Positions 7,470 to 13,702 of a DNA stretch of 25,361 bases are shown piece after piece (position 1 is the stretch's first letter; each line of letters opens with the position of its first letter). Both the position numbers and the translations under genes were made by a program. This stretch comes from CAYFFZ01 sp049976505 (GTDB lineage: Archaea; Thermoproteota; Nitrososphaeria; Conexivisphaerales; UBA164): contig JBMFIC010000016.1 in NCBI GenBank assembly GCA_049976505.1, forward strand, positions 1-25,361, given 5' to 3'. The notes below the pieces were generated by a model. It was not told the DNA's origin, ran no database searches, and saw nothing but the letters and a program-made list of their open reading frames with translations.

Positions 7470-7589
7470 GACCTTTTATCTTAAGCAATCCCTGCTGATC
7501 TGTGGCGGCCTTCAGCTCATGAGAGCTCTAAGCGGACGACATAAGATATCCTGCAGGCTTATAGGCAGTTTAAACCCAGCCTTATCCGG

Positions 7590-7818
7590 CAGTGTCTGCA
7601 GAAAGCGTAGTAAAGCGGGAACGAATCCCGCGCTCTCGCAACCATCCCCTGAGACCCTCAATCCAGCCCTCCGCCTTAAAGCCCTTTGACCGTTCAGGGG
7701 CATCCCAGGAATCATGGGCATCGGCCATCACAAAGGGTGCCTGAGCTCCGGGCCCTTTGTGGCTCTTGGGATGGCAGGCGATAGGAATCGCCGTCGCTCC
7801 TCTGGACGGTAGTTTTTT
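7590..7818 (+). ncRNA. Candidate structured RNA of unknown family (strand uncertain)
   Basis: Inverted repeats follow one another: GCGGGA/TCCCGC at 7615-7631, CCCCTGA/TCAGGGG at 7645-7700, CATCCCA/TGGGATG at 7701-7773 enclosing CACAAAGGG/CCCTTTGTG (7729-7737 with 7753-7761), GGCGAT/ATCGCC at 7777-7792, and CCGTC/GACGG at 7791-7809 followed by T6 at 7813-7818. On the plus strand the order ends in a hairpin plus T-run, as expected for a transcript 3' end, and GTTTAAACCC near 7569 could be its TATA box. On the minus strand TTTAAAAAAC near 7815 could equally be a promoter. No known family is recognised. A degraded mobile element rich in inverted repeats is the main alternative. Confidence 0.3.
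7791..7818 (+). terminator. Hairpin plus T6 run
   Basis: CCGTC and GACGG can pair across a nine-base loop and are followed three bases later by six T residues. Archaeal termination mainly needs the T-run. The same T/A tract may instead belong to the isocitrate dehydrogenase promoter, so the role is uncertain. Confidence 0.3.
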
Positions 7819-7847
7819 AAAGGTTAAATCGCTAATATGTGGTGATC
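7813..7847 (+). promoter_or_regulatory. Predicted promoter and Shine-Dalgarno of isocitrate dehydrogenase
   Basis: TTTTTTAAAGGTTAAATC (7813-7830) offers two overlapping TATA candidates, centred near 7818 and 7826. GGTGATC at 7841-7847, a match to the complement of the archaeal 16S rRNA tail, lies five bases before the ATG at 7853. Transcription from the first TATA would start close to the beginning of that Shine-Dalgarno motif. Confidence 0.5.
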
Positions 7848-7852
7848 TTGTC

Positions 7853-9088
7853 ATGAACAGGATTCAGATGCAGAACCCGATCGTCGAGATCGACGGAGAC
7901 GAAATGACAAGGGTCATGTGGGCCTGGGTCAAGGAGAAGCTCCTTCTTCCATATATAGACCTGAAGACCGAGTACTACGACCTTCACGTGAAGAAGAGGG
8001 ACGAGACCAACGACCAGATAACGGTCCAGGCGGCAGAGGCCATAAAGAGGTGGAAGGTTGGCGTCAAGTGCGCAACGATCACTCCAAACGCGGAGAGGGT
8101 CAAGGAGTACAACCTGAAGAAGGAGTGGCCAAGCCCCAACGCGACCATAAGGAAGATACTCGACGGGACCATATTCAGGGCTCCTATAATAGTCAGCAAC
8201 GTGAGGCCTGCAATAAGGTACTGGAAGAAGCCAATAGTCATCGCAAGGCACGCGTTCGGCGACATCTACGACGCGGTGAGCGCCAGGTTCGAAGATGGAA
8301 GCGAGGCCGAGCTAGTGGTTAAGGACAGAAACGGGAACGCAACCAGCTACAAGTTCCCAAAGTTCAGCGGCTCAGGGGTCATAGAGGCAAAGTACAACAT
8401 CGAGAGGTCCATCGAGGGCTTTGCAAGGGCCTCCTTCAACTACGCCCTGATGGTGAAGCTTGACCTCTGGTTTGCAGCAAAGGACACGATATCGAAGGTG
8501 TACGACGCGAAGTTCAAGGAGATCTTCGCAAGGGTCTACGAGAGCGAGTTCAGGGACAAGTTCCAGGCAAACGGCCTCAACTACAACTACTATCTTATCG
8601 ACGACGCCCTTGCCAGGGCTGTGAGGTCTGAGGGTGGGTTCGTGTGGGCCTGCAAGAACTACGAGGGCGACGTGTTCTCAGACTTCGTCTCGACGGCCTT
8701 CGTTGGAACGCTGGCGCTTATGACCTCGGAGCTCATGTCCCCCGAGGGCTACTACGAATCTGAGGCGGCCCACGGGACCGTTCAGAGGCACTACTACAGG
8801 TACCTTAAGGGCGAGAAGGTCTCAACCAATCCAACGGCAATAATATTCGCGTGGACAAGAGGGCTCAGGAGAAGGGCAGAGCTTGACGGCAACGAGGAGC
8901 TGAAGAGGTTCTCCGAGCTTCTTGAGCAGGCAGTAAGAAAGACCATCGAGGTCGACAGGATCATGACACAGGACGTCGCGAACGTGGCAGATCCACCAGT
9001 AAACGCCGTCGTCGATACGATGAGCTTCATAGAAGCGGTAAAGAGGAACCTGGACGAGCTGCTGCAGAAGGAGAACCTGCTTAAATAA
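7853..9088 (+). CDS. icd: NADP-dependent isocitrate dehydrogenase, eukaryotic-like subfamily
   Basis: This enzyme oxidatively decarboxylates isocitrate to 2-oxoglutarate in the citric acid cycle. The N-terminal NPIVEIDGDEMTRVMW, ATITPNAERVKEYNLKKEW, SPNATIRKILDGTIFR, IARHAFGDIYDA, AAKDTISKVYDA and AAHGTVQRHYYRYLKG motifs are those of the homodimeric subfamily shared by eukaryotes and Thermotoga, not of the AceK-regulated bacterial type. They include the isocitrate-binding Ser/Asn/Arg and the catalytic Lys of KDTISK. I chose ATG 7853 (411 aa) because GGTGATC lies five bases upstream and the protein then begins just before NPIVEIDGDE; longer in-frame extensions run into the structured gap. The product is a possible substrate of the Kor enzyme at the start of the window. 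A T-run follows the stop. Confidence 0.95.
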   Translation: MNRIQMQNPIVEIDGDEMTRVMWAWVKEKLLLPYIDLKTEYYDLHVKKRDETNDQITVQAAEAIKRWKVGVKCATITPNAERVKEYNLKKEWPSPNATIRKILDGTIFRAPIIVSNVRPAIRYWKKPIVIARHAFGDIYDAVSARFEDGSEAELVVKDRNGNATSYKFPKFSGSGVIEAKYNIERSIEGFARASFNYALMVKLDLWFAAKDTISKVYDAKFKEIFARVYESEFRDKFQANGLNYNYYLIDDALARAVRSEGGFVWACKNYEGDVFSDFVSTAFVGTLALMTSELMSPEGYYESEAAHGTVQRHYYRYLKGEKVSTNPTAIIFAWTRGLRRRAELDGNEELKRFSELLEQAVRKTIEVDRIMTQDVANVADPPVNAVVDTMSFIEAVKRNLDELLQKENLLK

Positions 9089-9096
9089 GGATCCTA

Positions 9097-9102
9097 TTTT
9101 TT
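9097..9102 (+). terminator. T6 run after isocitrate dehydrogenase
   Basis: A run of six T residues begins eight bases after the TAA stop of isocitrate dehydrogenase and touches the stop codon of the convergent flavoprotein gene. Such T-runs suffice for archaeal RNA polymerase termination. Confidence 0.45.
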
Positions 9103-10561
9103 ATACTGTGCAGCACTTTATCGCCGCCCTGTCTATTGCCTCGAATATCGTGGGGTGCTGATGGGCCAGAACTCCAAGGTCCTTTATCCTGGCGTTAACC
9201 GCAACCGCAAGCGCTATCTCGTTTATGATCAGGGATGCCGCCTCGCCCACTATGAGCCCTCCTATGACCCTCTGTGTCTCCCTCTCAACGGTTATCTTTA
9301 CCCATCCCTTCCTCATCTTCATTATCTGCGCGTAGGCATCGTCCTCAAGCGGATAGCTTACAGTTGTATATGGTATGCCGAGCCTCTCGGCCTCCCCGGG
9401 CGTTATCCCAACTGAGGCCATCTCCGGCTCCGTAAACACGGAAACCGGCACGGACCTGAAGTTCATCTCGTAGAGAGGCCTCTCGGCGGCTATGTTCCAT
9501 GCGGCTATCACTGAGCCCTTAACTGCAGCATGGAAGAGCATGTACTTTCCCAGCACGTCACCTGCTGCGTAGACCCTGTCGACGCTTGTCCTCATGTGGG
9601 AGTCTGTAACGACCTTCCCCCTGTCAATCTTCAGCCCTATGGGCTCGAGCCCCTCAACGTAGGGCACCCTTCCAACGGCCATCACAACCTCGTCAGCAAC
9701 AGCGTTCCTGGTGTTGCCCGCTGGGTCCTGGTAGACGACCCTCTTCTGGCCTCCTTCCTTCTCGATCGATACCACCCTGGAGTTAGTCATTATCTTGACA
9801 CCTTTTTCCTCCAGCACGGACCTTATCTCCGCCACGGCGTCCTGATCCCATCCGCTCAGTATGTTGGGAAGCATCTCCACTATCGTGACGTCGGTTGAGA
9901 TCCTGCTCAGGGCAGAGGCCAGCTCAACCCCTATGTAGCCTCCTCCTATTATTATGAAGGACCTTCCAGGCTTCCTGTAGTCGGTTCTGTACCCGAAGAG
10001 GTCCTCTGATCCTATGGTGAGCTCCGCCCCACTTATGGGAGGCCTTACCGGGACCGATCCGGTCGCCACTATCATGTACTTCGACCTCACGCGCTTCCTC
10101 CAGGATCCGTCAGCGCTGACGATCTCTGCCTCGCAGCATCCGAGCGGCCTTGCTATTGCCTTCACGAACTCGAGGTTTTCATGCTCGAGTATTTCCCTTA
10201 TGTGCTGCTGGTACCTTATTTCCTGAACCCAGTCCTTGTGCTCAACCGCCTTTTCCCATATGTCCTTCACCATGTTAACGCTGATGGCCCCTGGATGCTC
10301 TGCTATGTTCTTCACCTTCTCGGTCAGGTAGATCGTCATGTAGACTGCCTTAGACGGTATGCATCCCTCGTAGAGGCAGTTTCCTCCAAGGTTTCCCTTG
10401 TCATCAACCAGGAGAGCCCTCTTCCTGCTGTCGGACAGCTGAAAGCCTCCGTGGTACCCTCCGCCTCCGCCCCCTATTATGAGGACGTCGTAGGAGTCGC
10501 TCGATGGGGGATCAGTGAAAGAATCATGAGTGGGTGGAAAGTGCTTGTAGCTTGCCAGCAT
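9101..10561 (-). CDS. Dihydrolipoamide dehydrogenase / mercuric reductase-like flavoprotein
   Basis: This is an FAD- and NAD(P)-dependent disulfide oxidoreductase of the Lpd/MerA family, 486 aa. It shows an FAD Rossmann start (DVLIIGGGGGGYHGGF), the redox-active pair in GGNCLYEGCIPSK (Cys62 and Cys67), a second dinucleotide fold (IIIGGGYIGVELASALS), an ATG-type second FAD motif (VYAAGDVLGK), and a dimerisation domain with HPTIFE (His469, Glu474), the catalytic dyad of true Lpd. It ends IKCCTV, with adjacent Cys483 and Cys484 near the C-terminus, a position where mercuric reductases carry their metal-binding Cys pair. No lipoate-enzyme genes adjoin it. ATG 10561 has a TATA box about 26 bp upstream. 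Function: a disulfide or metal-ion reductase; the precise substrate is uncertain. Confidence 0.82.
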   Translation of the reverse strand: MLASYKHFPPTHDSFTDPPSSDSYDVLIIGGGGGGYHGGFQLSDSRKRALLVDDKGNLGGNCLYEGCIPSKAVYMTIYLTEKVKNIAEHPGAISVNMVKDIWEKAVEHKDWVQEIRYQQHIREILEHENLEFVKAIARPLGCCEAEIVSADGSWRKRVRSKYMIVATGSVPVRPPISGAELTIGSEDLFGYRTDYRKPGRSFIIIGGGYIGVELASALSRISTDVTIVEMLPNILSGWDQDAVAEIRSVLEEKGVKIMTNSRVVSIEKEGGQKRVVYQDPAGNTRNAVADEVVMAVGRVPYVEGLEPIGLKIDRGKVVTDSHMRTSVDRVYAAGDVLGKYMLFHAAVKGSVIAAWNIAAERPLYEMNFRSVPVSVFTEPEMASVGITPGEAERLGIPYTTVSYPLEDDAYAQIMKMRKGWVKITVERETQRVIGGLIVGEAASLIINEIALAVAVNARIKDLGVLAHQHPTIFEAIDRAAIKCCTV

Positions 10562-10580
10562 GCAAAGAAGTTCGACTGAT

Positions 10581-10590
10581 CTTTTTAAAA
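10581..10590 (-). promoter_or_regulatory. Predicted TATA box of the Lpd/MerA-like gene
   Basis: The minus strand reads TTTTAAAAAG, centred about 25 bp before the ATG at 10561, consistent with a leaderless transcript. Confidence 0.6.
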
Positions 10591-10666
10591 TTTTTCTTCT
10601 TTATTTATTAACTGTCTATTTTTTGAATTTCTGTAGCTTTATGGACTGCTGGACCTATATATACGC

Positions 10667-10673
10667 TTTTAAA
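10667..10673 (+). promoter_or_regulatory. Predicted TATA box of the ferritin-like gene
   Basis: TTTTAAA is centred about 26 bp before the GTG at 10696, supporting that GTG as a leaderless start. CTATATATAC at 10655-10664 is a second candidate. Confidence 0.55.
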
Positions 10674-10695
10674 CAGGCTTTGCAGATTTAAGAAC

Positions 10696-11148
10696 GTGGG
10701 TAAGACCGTTTCTGCGCTGAGAAGGCTTGAGGGGAGCCTCGCGGGCCTTTACTCCAGGCTTTCTGCAATCAGCAGGTTCACCGGGACCTCAAGGGTGATA
10801 TTTCAGAAGATAGCCATGGACTCCATGGAGCACGAGGAGGTCCTGAAGCTCCTTGAGGACAGGCTCAGCAGGTACGAGGAGCTCATAGATGAAAACGTGG
10901 TGGAGCTCTGCAACAGCGTGTCGGAGGAGGCGCTCAGGCTATCGGAGTCCGTAAACTCGATGTCAGAGAAGGAGATCCTTGAGAGGCTGAGATCTCTGGA
11001 GAGGGGAGAGGAGATAGCGTACCAGATCTACGATAAGATTATGAAGGAGGCCACGGCTCAGCAGGACGACGTGCTCAGGGCCCTTATGAGAGGCATCGCC
11101 GAGGACGAGAGGCAGCACGACGAGCTTCTCAAACTCATTCTAAGGTGA
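10696..11148 (+). CDS. Ferritin-like (rubrerythrin-related) helical protein
   Basis: This is a 150-aa soluble protein, predicted almost entirely helical. Four helices can be drawn with possible di-iron ligands: Glu12 in helix 1, the MEHEE cluster (Glu45-His46-Glu47-Glu48) in helix 2, Glu105/Glu106 (RGEEIAYQIYD) in helix 3, and Glu138-x2-His141 (AEDERQH) in helix 4. The pattern resembles the ferritin-like superfamily, in which such proteins bind iron or detoxify peroxide. The helix-2 motif is imperfect, because the residue three before His46 is Ser rather than Glu. No rubredoxin-like CxxC domain is present. The start is GTG 10696, supported by a TATA box at the right distance. It is divergent from the Lpd/MerA-like gene, so a shared stress response is possible but only inferred. 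Confidence 0.55.
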   Translation: MGKTVSALRRLEGSLAGLYSRLSAISRFTGTSRVIFQKIAMDSMEHEEVLKLLEDRLSRYEELIDENVVELCNSVSEEALRLSESVNSMSEKEILERLRSLERGEEIAYQIYDKIMKEATAQQDDVLRALMRGIAEDERQHDELLKLILR

Positions 11149-11150
11149 CA

Positions 11151-11192
11151 ATGAACGACAAGCCTCGCCATTCATGGCGGGGAGGAGGTCAG
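11151..11192 (+). mobile_element. Solo IS200/IS605-type right-end hairpin (no transposase)
   Basis: Between two convergent genes lies a stem of eight base pairs (CCTCGCCA at 11163-11170 with TGGCGGGG at 11175-11182, one G-T wobble) and a TTCA loop, followed by AGGAGGTCAG. This hairpin-plus-tail layout resembles the 3' end of archaeal IS200/IS605 elements carrying tnpB, where it is both the transposition end and the 3' scaffold of the guide (omega) RNA. There is no tnpB, tnpA or visible left end nearby. The final 15 bases recur exactly at window positions 1-15. It may be a remnant or a solo end, and it could act as a terminator for the flanking genes. Family assignment is from memory of such ends, not from a search. 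Confidence 0.5.
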
Positions 11193-11193
11193 G

Positions 11194-12255
11194 CTAGAGC
11201 TCTGAGATCTCCTTCATCAGCTCCTCAGCGCTTCTTACGTACGATCTTCCGCACGCCTTTCTTATCCTGTTCATGATCGCGAGCCCTATCCCCTGCTCCT
11301 CGAAAGCCTGTATCAGGCCGAACTTCACGTCAAGCTCGTCGAGCCTCCTGAAGGACTCGAAGAGGCTCCTGGCCACGGTGTAGAGGTTGGTCTCCGTTCC
11401 CAGCACTATGAACCTGACGTTATCCCCAGCCCTCCTGCTGAGCTCCTCCATCTTCTCCTGGGACACAAGCATGGCGAATGGAACCTTGACGATTTCGACC
11501 GCATCCTTCAGGACATCATCATTGAGCGCAAGGAGCAGCCTCTTCTGCGGCGCATAGTGTCTGTATTTCATTCCAGGGGCCAGCGCCTGCTTGAAGTCAG
11601 ATACCCCTCTGGCCTCCTCAGGGATCACCACCTCCCCAAAAAGGGCCTCGAGCTCCTCAGGGGTGAAGGGACCGGGCCTCAGCAGCACTGGCGGGTCCTT
11701 CGTCAGGTCCACGATTGTTGACTCAACTCCAAAGAAGGTCTCGCCGGCATCTATTATGACGTCAACCCTTCCGTAGAGCTCCCTTATGACGGTCCTCCCG
11801 GTCGTGGGGCTCGGCCTGCCGGATATGTTTGCGCTTGGGGCTGCGATCGGTCTCTCGGACATCTCTATGAGCCTGAGCGCGACGGGGTGGGCCGGCATCC
11901 TTACCGCAACCGTATCAAGGCCAGCCGTGACCTCGGCAGGGACGCCGGGCCTCTTCCTCAGTATCACCGTAAGGGGCCCTGGCCAGGCCCTTTTAAGCGC
12001 CTCCAGCCTCCTTGCCTCGGCAACCTCGTTGAGCTGATCGAAAGAGCTTATGTGAACTATCAGCGGATTGTCAGCTGGCCTCTGCTTGACCTCAAATATC
12101 CTCAGACAGGCCCTGCCGTTGAACGCATCTGCCCCCAGGCCGTAGACCGTCTCTGTGGGAAAGGCCACAAGCCCTCCGGTCCTTATAGCCTCGGCTGCAG
12201 GAGCCAGCTCTCCCGGCTCAAAGTTCACCGGGTCGACCCTGATGATCCTCGTCAT
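11194..12255 (-). CDS. sua5: L-threonylcarbamoyladenylate synthase (Sua5/YrdC)
   Basis: This enzyme makes threonylcarbamoyl-AMP from threonine, bicarbonate and ATP for the t6A37 modification of ANN-decoding tRNAs. The N-terminal YrdC domain (about 1-205) shows GGLVAFPTETVYGLGADA, the KQRPADNPL loop and APSANISGRPSPT, the nucleotide and threonine-binding signatures. A C-terminal Sua5 domain (about 225-353) begins after PGMKYRHYAP, so at 353 aa this is the long two-domain form. The ATG at 12255 overlaps the FAH-family stop as ATGA. It is the last gene of a three-gene minus operon and its TAG lies directly beside the IS605-like tail at 11192. Confidence 0.94.
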   Translation of the reverse strand: MTRIIRVDPVNFEPGELAPAAEAIRTGGLVAFPTETVYGLGADAFNGRACLRIFEVKQRPADNPLIVHISSFDQLNEVAEARRLEALKRAWPGPLTVILRKRPGVPAEVTAGLDTVAVRMPAHPVALRLIEMSERPIAAPSANISGRPSPTTGRTVIRELYGRVDVIIDAGETFFGVESTIVDLTKDPPVLLRPGPFTPEELEALFGEVVIPEEARGVSDFKQALAPGMKYRHYAPQKRLLLALNDDVLKDAVEIVKVPFAMLVSQEKMEELSRRAGDNVRFIVLGTETNLYTVARSLFESFRRLDELDVKFGLIQAFEEQGIGLAIMNRIRKACGRSYVRSAEELMKEISEL

Positions 12256-13136
12256 TCCTCGACTATCCTGTTCGAGATCCTCCCTATCCCTTCTATTTCA
12301 ACCTCCACGAGGTCCCCTGGCCTGAGGTACCTCTCGCCGGTGAACGCGGCAACCCCCTCCGGAGTTCCCGTGGATATGACGTCTCCGGGCACGAGGGTTA
12401 TGCCCTGGGAGAGATAGCTGATCAGCTCCTCTATTCTGAATATCATGTCCGACGTGTGCCCGTTCTGCCTAAGCTCCCCGTTCACCCTCGTCCTGATGTT
12501 CAGCGCATATGGGTCCTGAACTTCATCGGCAGTCACCAGCCACGGTCCAAGAGGCAGGGCATCGTCCATCATCTTTCCCATGACCCAGTTGAAGCCGTAG
12601 GGGCTCTGGACGCTCGGCCATCCAGGGGGGAACTGCCAGTCCCTGAAGCTTATGTCGTTGGCCACCGTGTATCCGGCTATGCAGCTCCTTGCCTCGGAGG
12701 CGCTCACGTACTTGCACTTTCTTCCAATTATAACAGCGAGCTCACCCTCGTAGTCCATCCTGCTGGTGCTCCTCGGCTTCCTTACGTCATCGTATGCCCC
12801 AACCAGCGCGTTCGTGAACTTGGTGAAAAGATATGGCTGCTGGGGCCTCGCCAGGTTGCCCTCCCTGGAGTGCGAGTAGTAGTTCACGGCCGCGAGAAAA
12901 ATCTTCTGAGGGCTCCTGACGGTCGGATCAACCCTGATCCCCTCGAGCGTGTAAACTTCAGAGGACTCCCTCCTGGCCTTCTCAAGCTCCCCGAGGTATC
13001 CAAGCTGAAGGATCTCCTCAACCGACCTTATCTGAGATCCATACCTGGAGAACACGGCCGTCAGATCGTACACCTGGTTTCCCTCAGCCACCCCAACCCT
13101 TCTAACTCCGTTGGCCCTGAAGTTTATTACCTTCAT
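12252..13136 (-). CDS. Fumarylacetoacetate hydrolase (FAH) family protein
   Basis: This is a metal-dependent enzyme of the FAH/2-hydroxyhepta-2,4-diene-1,7-dioate isomerase superfamily, 294 aa. The conserved metal ligands appear as Glu130 and Glu132 in MDYEGELAVIIG and Asp161 in VANDISFRDWQ; FLAAVNYYSH, STGTPEGVAAF and LRPGDLVEVEIEGIG are further family motifs. Members hydrolyse or isomerise fumarylacetoacetate, acylpyruvates, oxaloacetate or 2-keto-3-deoxy sugar acids, and the sequence does not decide among them. The ATG shares a base with the stop of the upstream 160-aa gene (TAATG), and its own stop overlaps sua5 (ATGA). The three genes therefore look co-translated, although FAH and Sua5 have no obvious metabolic link. 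Confidence 0.9.
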   Translation of the reverse strand: MKVINFRANGVRRVGVAEGNQVYDLTAVFSRYGSQIRSVEEILQLGYLGELEKARRESSEVYTLEGIRVDPTVRSPQKIFLAAVNYYSHSREGNLARPQQPYLFTKFTNALVGAYDDVRKPRSTSRMDYEGELAVIIGRKCKYVSASEARSCIAGYTVANDISFRDWQFPPGWPSVQSPYGFNWVMGKMMDDALPLGPWLVTADEVQDPYALNIRTRVNGELRQNGHTSDMIFRIEELISYLSQGITLVPGDVISTGTPEGVAAFTGERYLRPGDLVEVEIEGIGRISNRIVEE

Positions 13137-13618
13137 TACATTAGTCCTAGCTGCCTCATATCTTTAAACTTTAGCGTTATCATGCTCAAGGCCTCCATGA
13201 CCATCTCCACGTATTCATCTATCTCCTCAGGCATCACCCCGTTCTGCTTGGCAACCTCCTTGACCTTCTCCTCCACCATCCTGTAGTTCTTAAGCTGCTC
13301 GTTCAGGTCTGCCCACGAGATGTCCTTTATGGCCTTCCCTATCCTTTCGTCCCTTGGCAGTACGCCCTCCATGATCAGAGCGGCGATTATCGGGTACCCT
13401 ATGTAGCCCCTGTAAATGGTGCCGTTGTCGTTGCTGAAGACCGAGTTGCTCTTTATTATCACCGTGTACTCCCTGTCGCCCTTTGATGATGTCACCTTGT
13501 AGATCCCCGTGTCCACCTTCTTGACCCTCCCCGCCGCTATTGACGAGATGGCCTCAAGAACCTTGATGCGGGGAGGCATCTTCAGCTTGGCTCCATGATA
13601 AGCAGCCAATCTGACCAT
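13136..13618 (-). CDS. Conserved-looking archaeal protein of unknown function (160 aa)
   Basis: I do not recognise a named family. The protein is soluble with no signal or membrane segment. It has a basic N-terminal part (MVRLAAYHGAKLKMPPRIKVLEAISSI), a short beta-rich section (VKKVDTGIYKVTSSKGDREYTVIIKSN), a distinctive NDNGTIYRGYIGYPIIAALI segment, and a charged helical C-terminal half. Codon use matches the neighbours and it is first in a tight operon with the FAH protein and Sua5 (TAATG junction), so it is very likely a real gene. The ATG at 13618 has TATAAAA about 20 bp upstream. The helical half could mediate oligomerisation or nucleic-acid binding; that is a guess. Confidence 0.8.
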   Translation of the reverse strand: MVRLAAYHGAKLKMPPRIKVLEAISSIAAGRVKKVDTGIYKVTSSKGDREYTVIIKSNSVFSNDNGTIYRGYIGYPIIAALIMEGVLPRDERIGKAIKDISWADLNEQLKNYRMVEEKVKEVAKQNGVMPEEIDEYVEMVMEALSMITLKFKDMRQLGLM

Positions 13619-13633
13619 ATGAACAGAAGCCAG

Positions 13634-13641
13634 TTTTATAA
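13634..13641 (-). promoter_or_regulatory. Predicted TATA box of the 160-aa protein / FAH / sua5 operon
   Basis: The minus strand reads CTTATAAAAC just upstream of the ATG at 13618, at a spacing of about 20-22 bp, consistent with leaderless transcription. Confidence 0.6.
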
Positions 13642-13668
13642 GCTTTGTTTTGCTGAGCCGTTGTAGTC

Positions 13669-13676
13669 CTTAAATA
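13669..13676 (+). promoter_or_regulatory. Predicted TATA box of the CDF-NifX transporter gene
   Basis: CTTAAATA is centred about 30 bp before the ATG at 13703 and ends only three bases before another in-frame ATG at 13679, which would therefore precede the transcription start. Confidence 0.5.
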
Positions 13677-13702
13677 AGATGTTTAATAACTTAGTGCTGG
13701 AG

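Larger units (their letters stand above)
7470..7852. other. G+C-rich, hairpin-rich intergenic region without a recognised gene
   Basis: This 383-bp gap separates 3-hydroxyacyl-CoA dehydrogenase from isocitrate dehydrogenase. Unlike other gaps here it is not A+T-rich for most of its length. It contains a near-repeat, GGCTTATAGGCAGT (about 7556-7569) against GCCTTATCCGGCAGT (about 7579-7593), and at least five inverted repeats (see 7590-7818). A minus-strand open frame exists (7582-7854) but uses CGC, CGT, CGA and CGG arginine codons that the neighbouring genes avoid. I found no tRNA, and none of the conserved cores of RNase P or SRP RNA that I looked for. Confidence 0.5.

Noticed and set aside
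7615..7631. T-arm-like hairpin GCGGGA-ACGAA-TCCCGC suggesting a tRNA
   Set aside because: The loop does not match the TTCRANY consensus and no D-arm, anticodon arm or acceptor stem can be assembled around it.
7590..7818. RNase P RNA or SRP RNA
   Set aside because: Neither the GAGGAAAGTCC core of RNase P nor the GGAAGG-AGCA core of SRP helix 8 occurs on either strand.
7757..7852. Longer N-terminus for isocitrate dehydrogenase
   Set aside because: It would run through hairpins and the promoter; ATG 7853 has a Shine-Dalgarno motif and the family N-terminus.
7582..7854. Minus-strand 90-codon open frame in the structured gap, with a VMADAHDSW segment faintly like a DDE transposase
   Set aside because: Arginine codons CGC, CGT, CGA and CGG differ from the AGG/AGA of the neighbours, the frame tracks the inverted repeats, and the resemblance is too short to support a transposase call.
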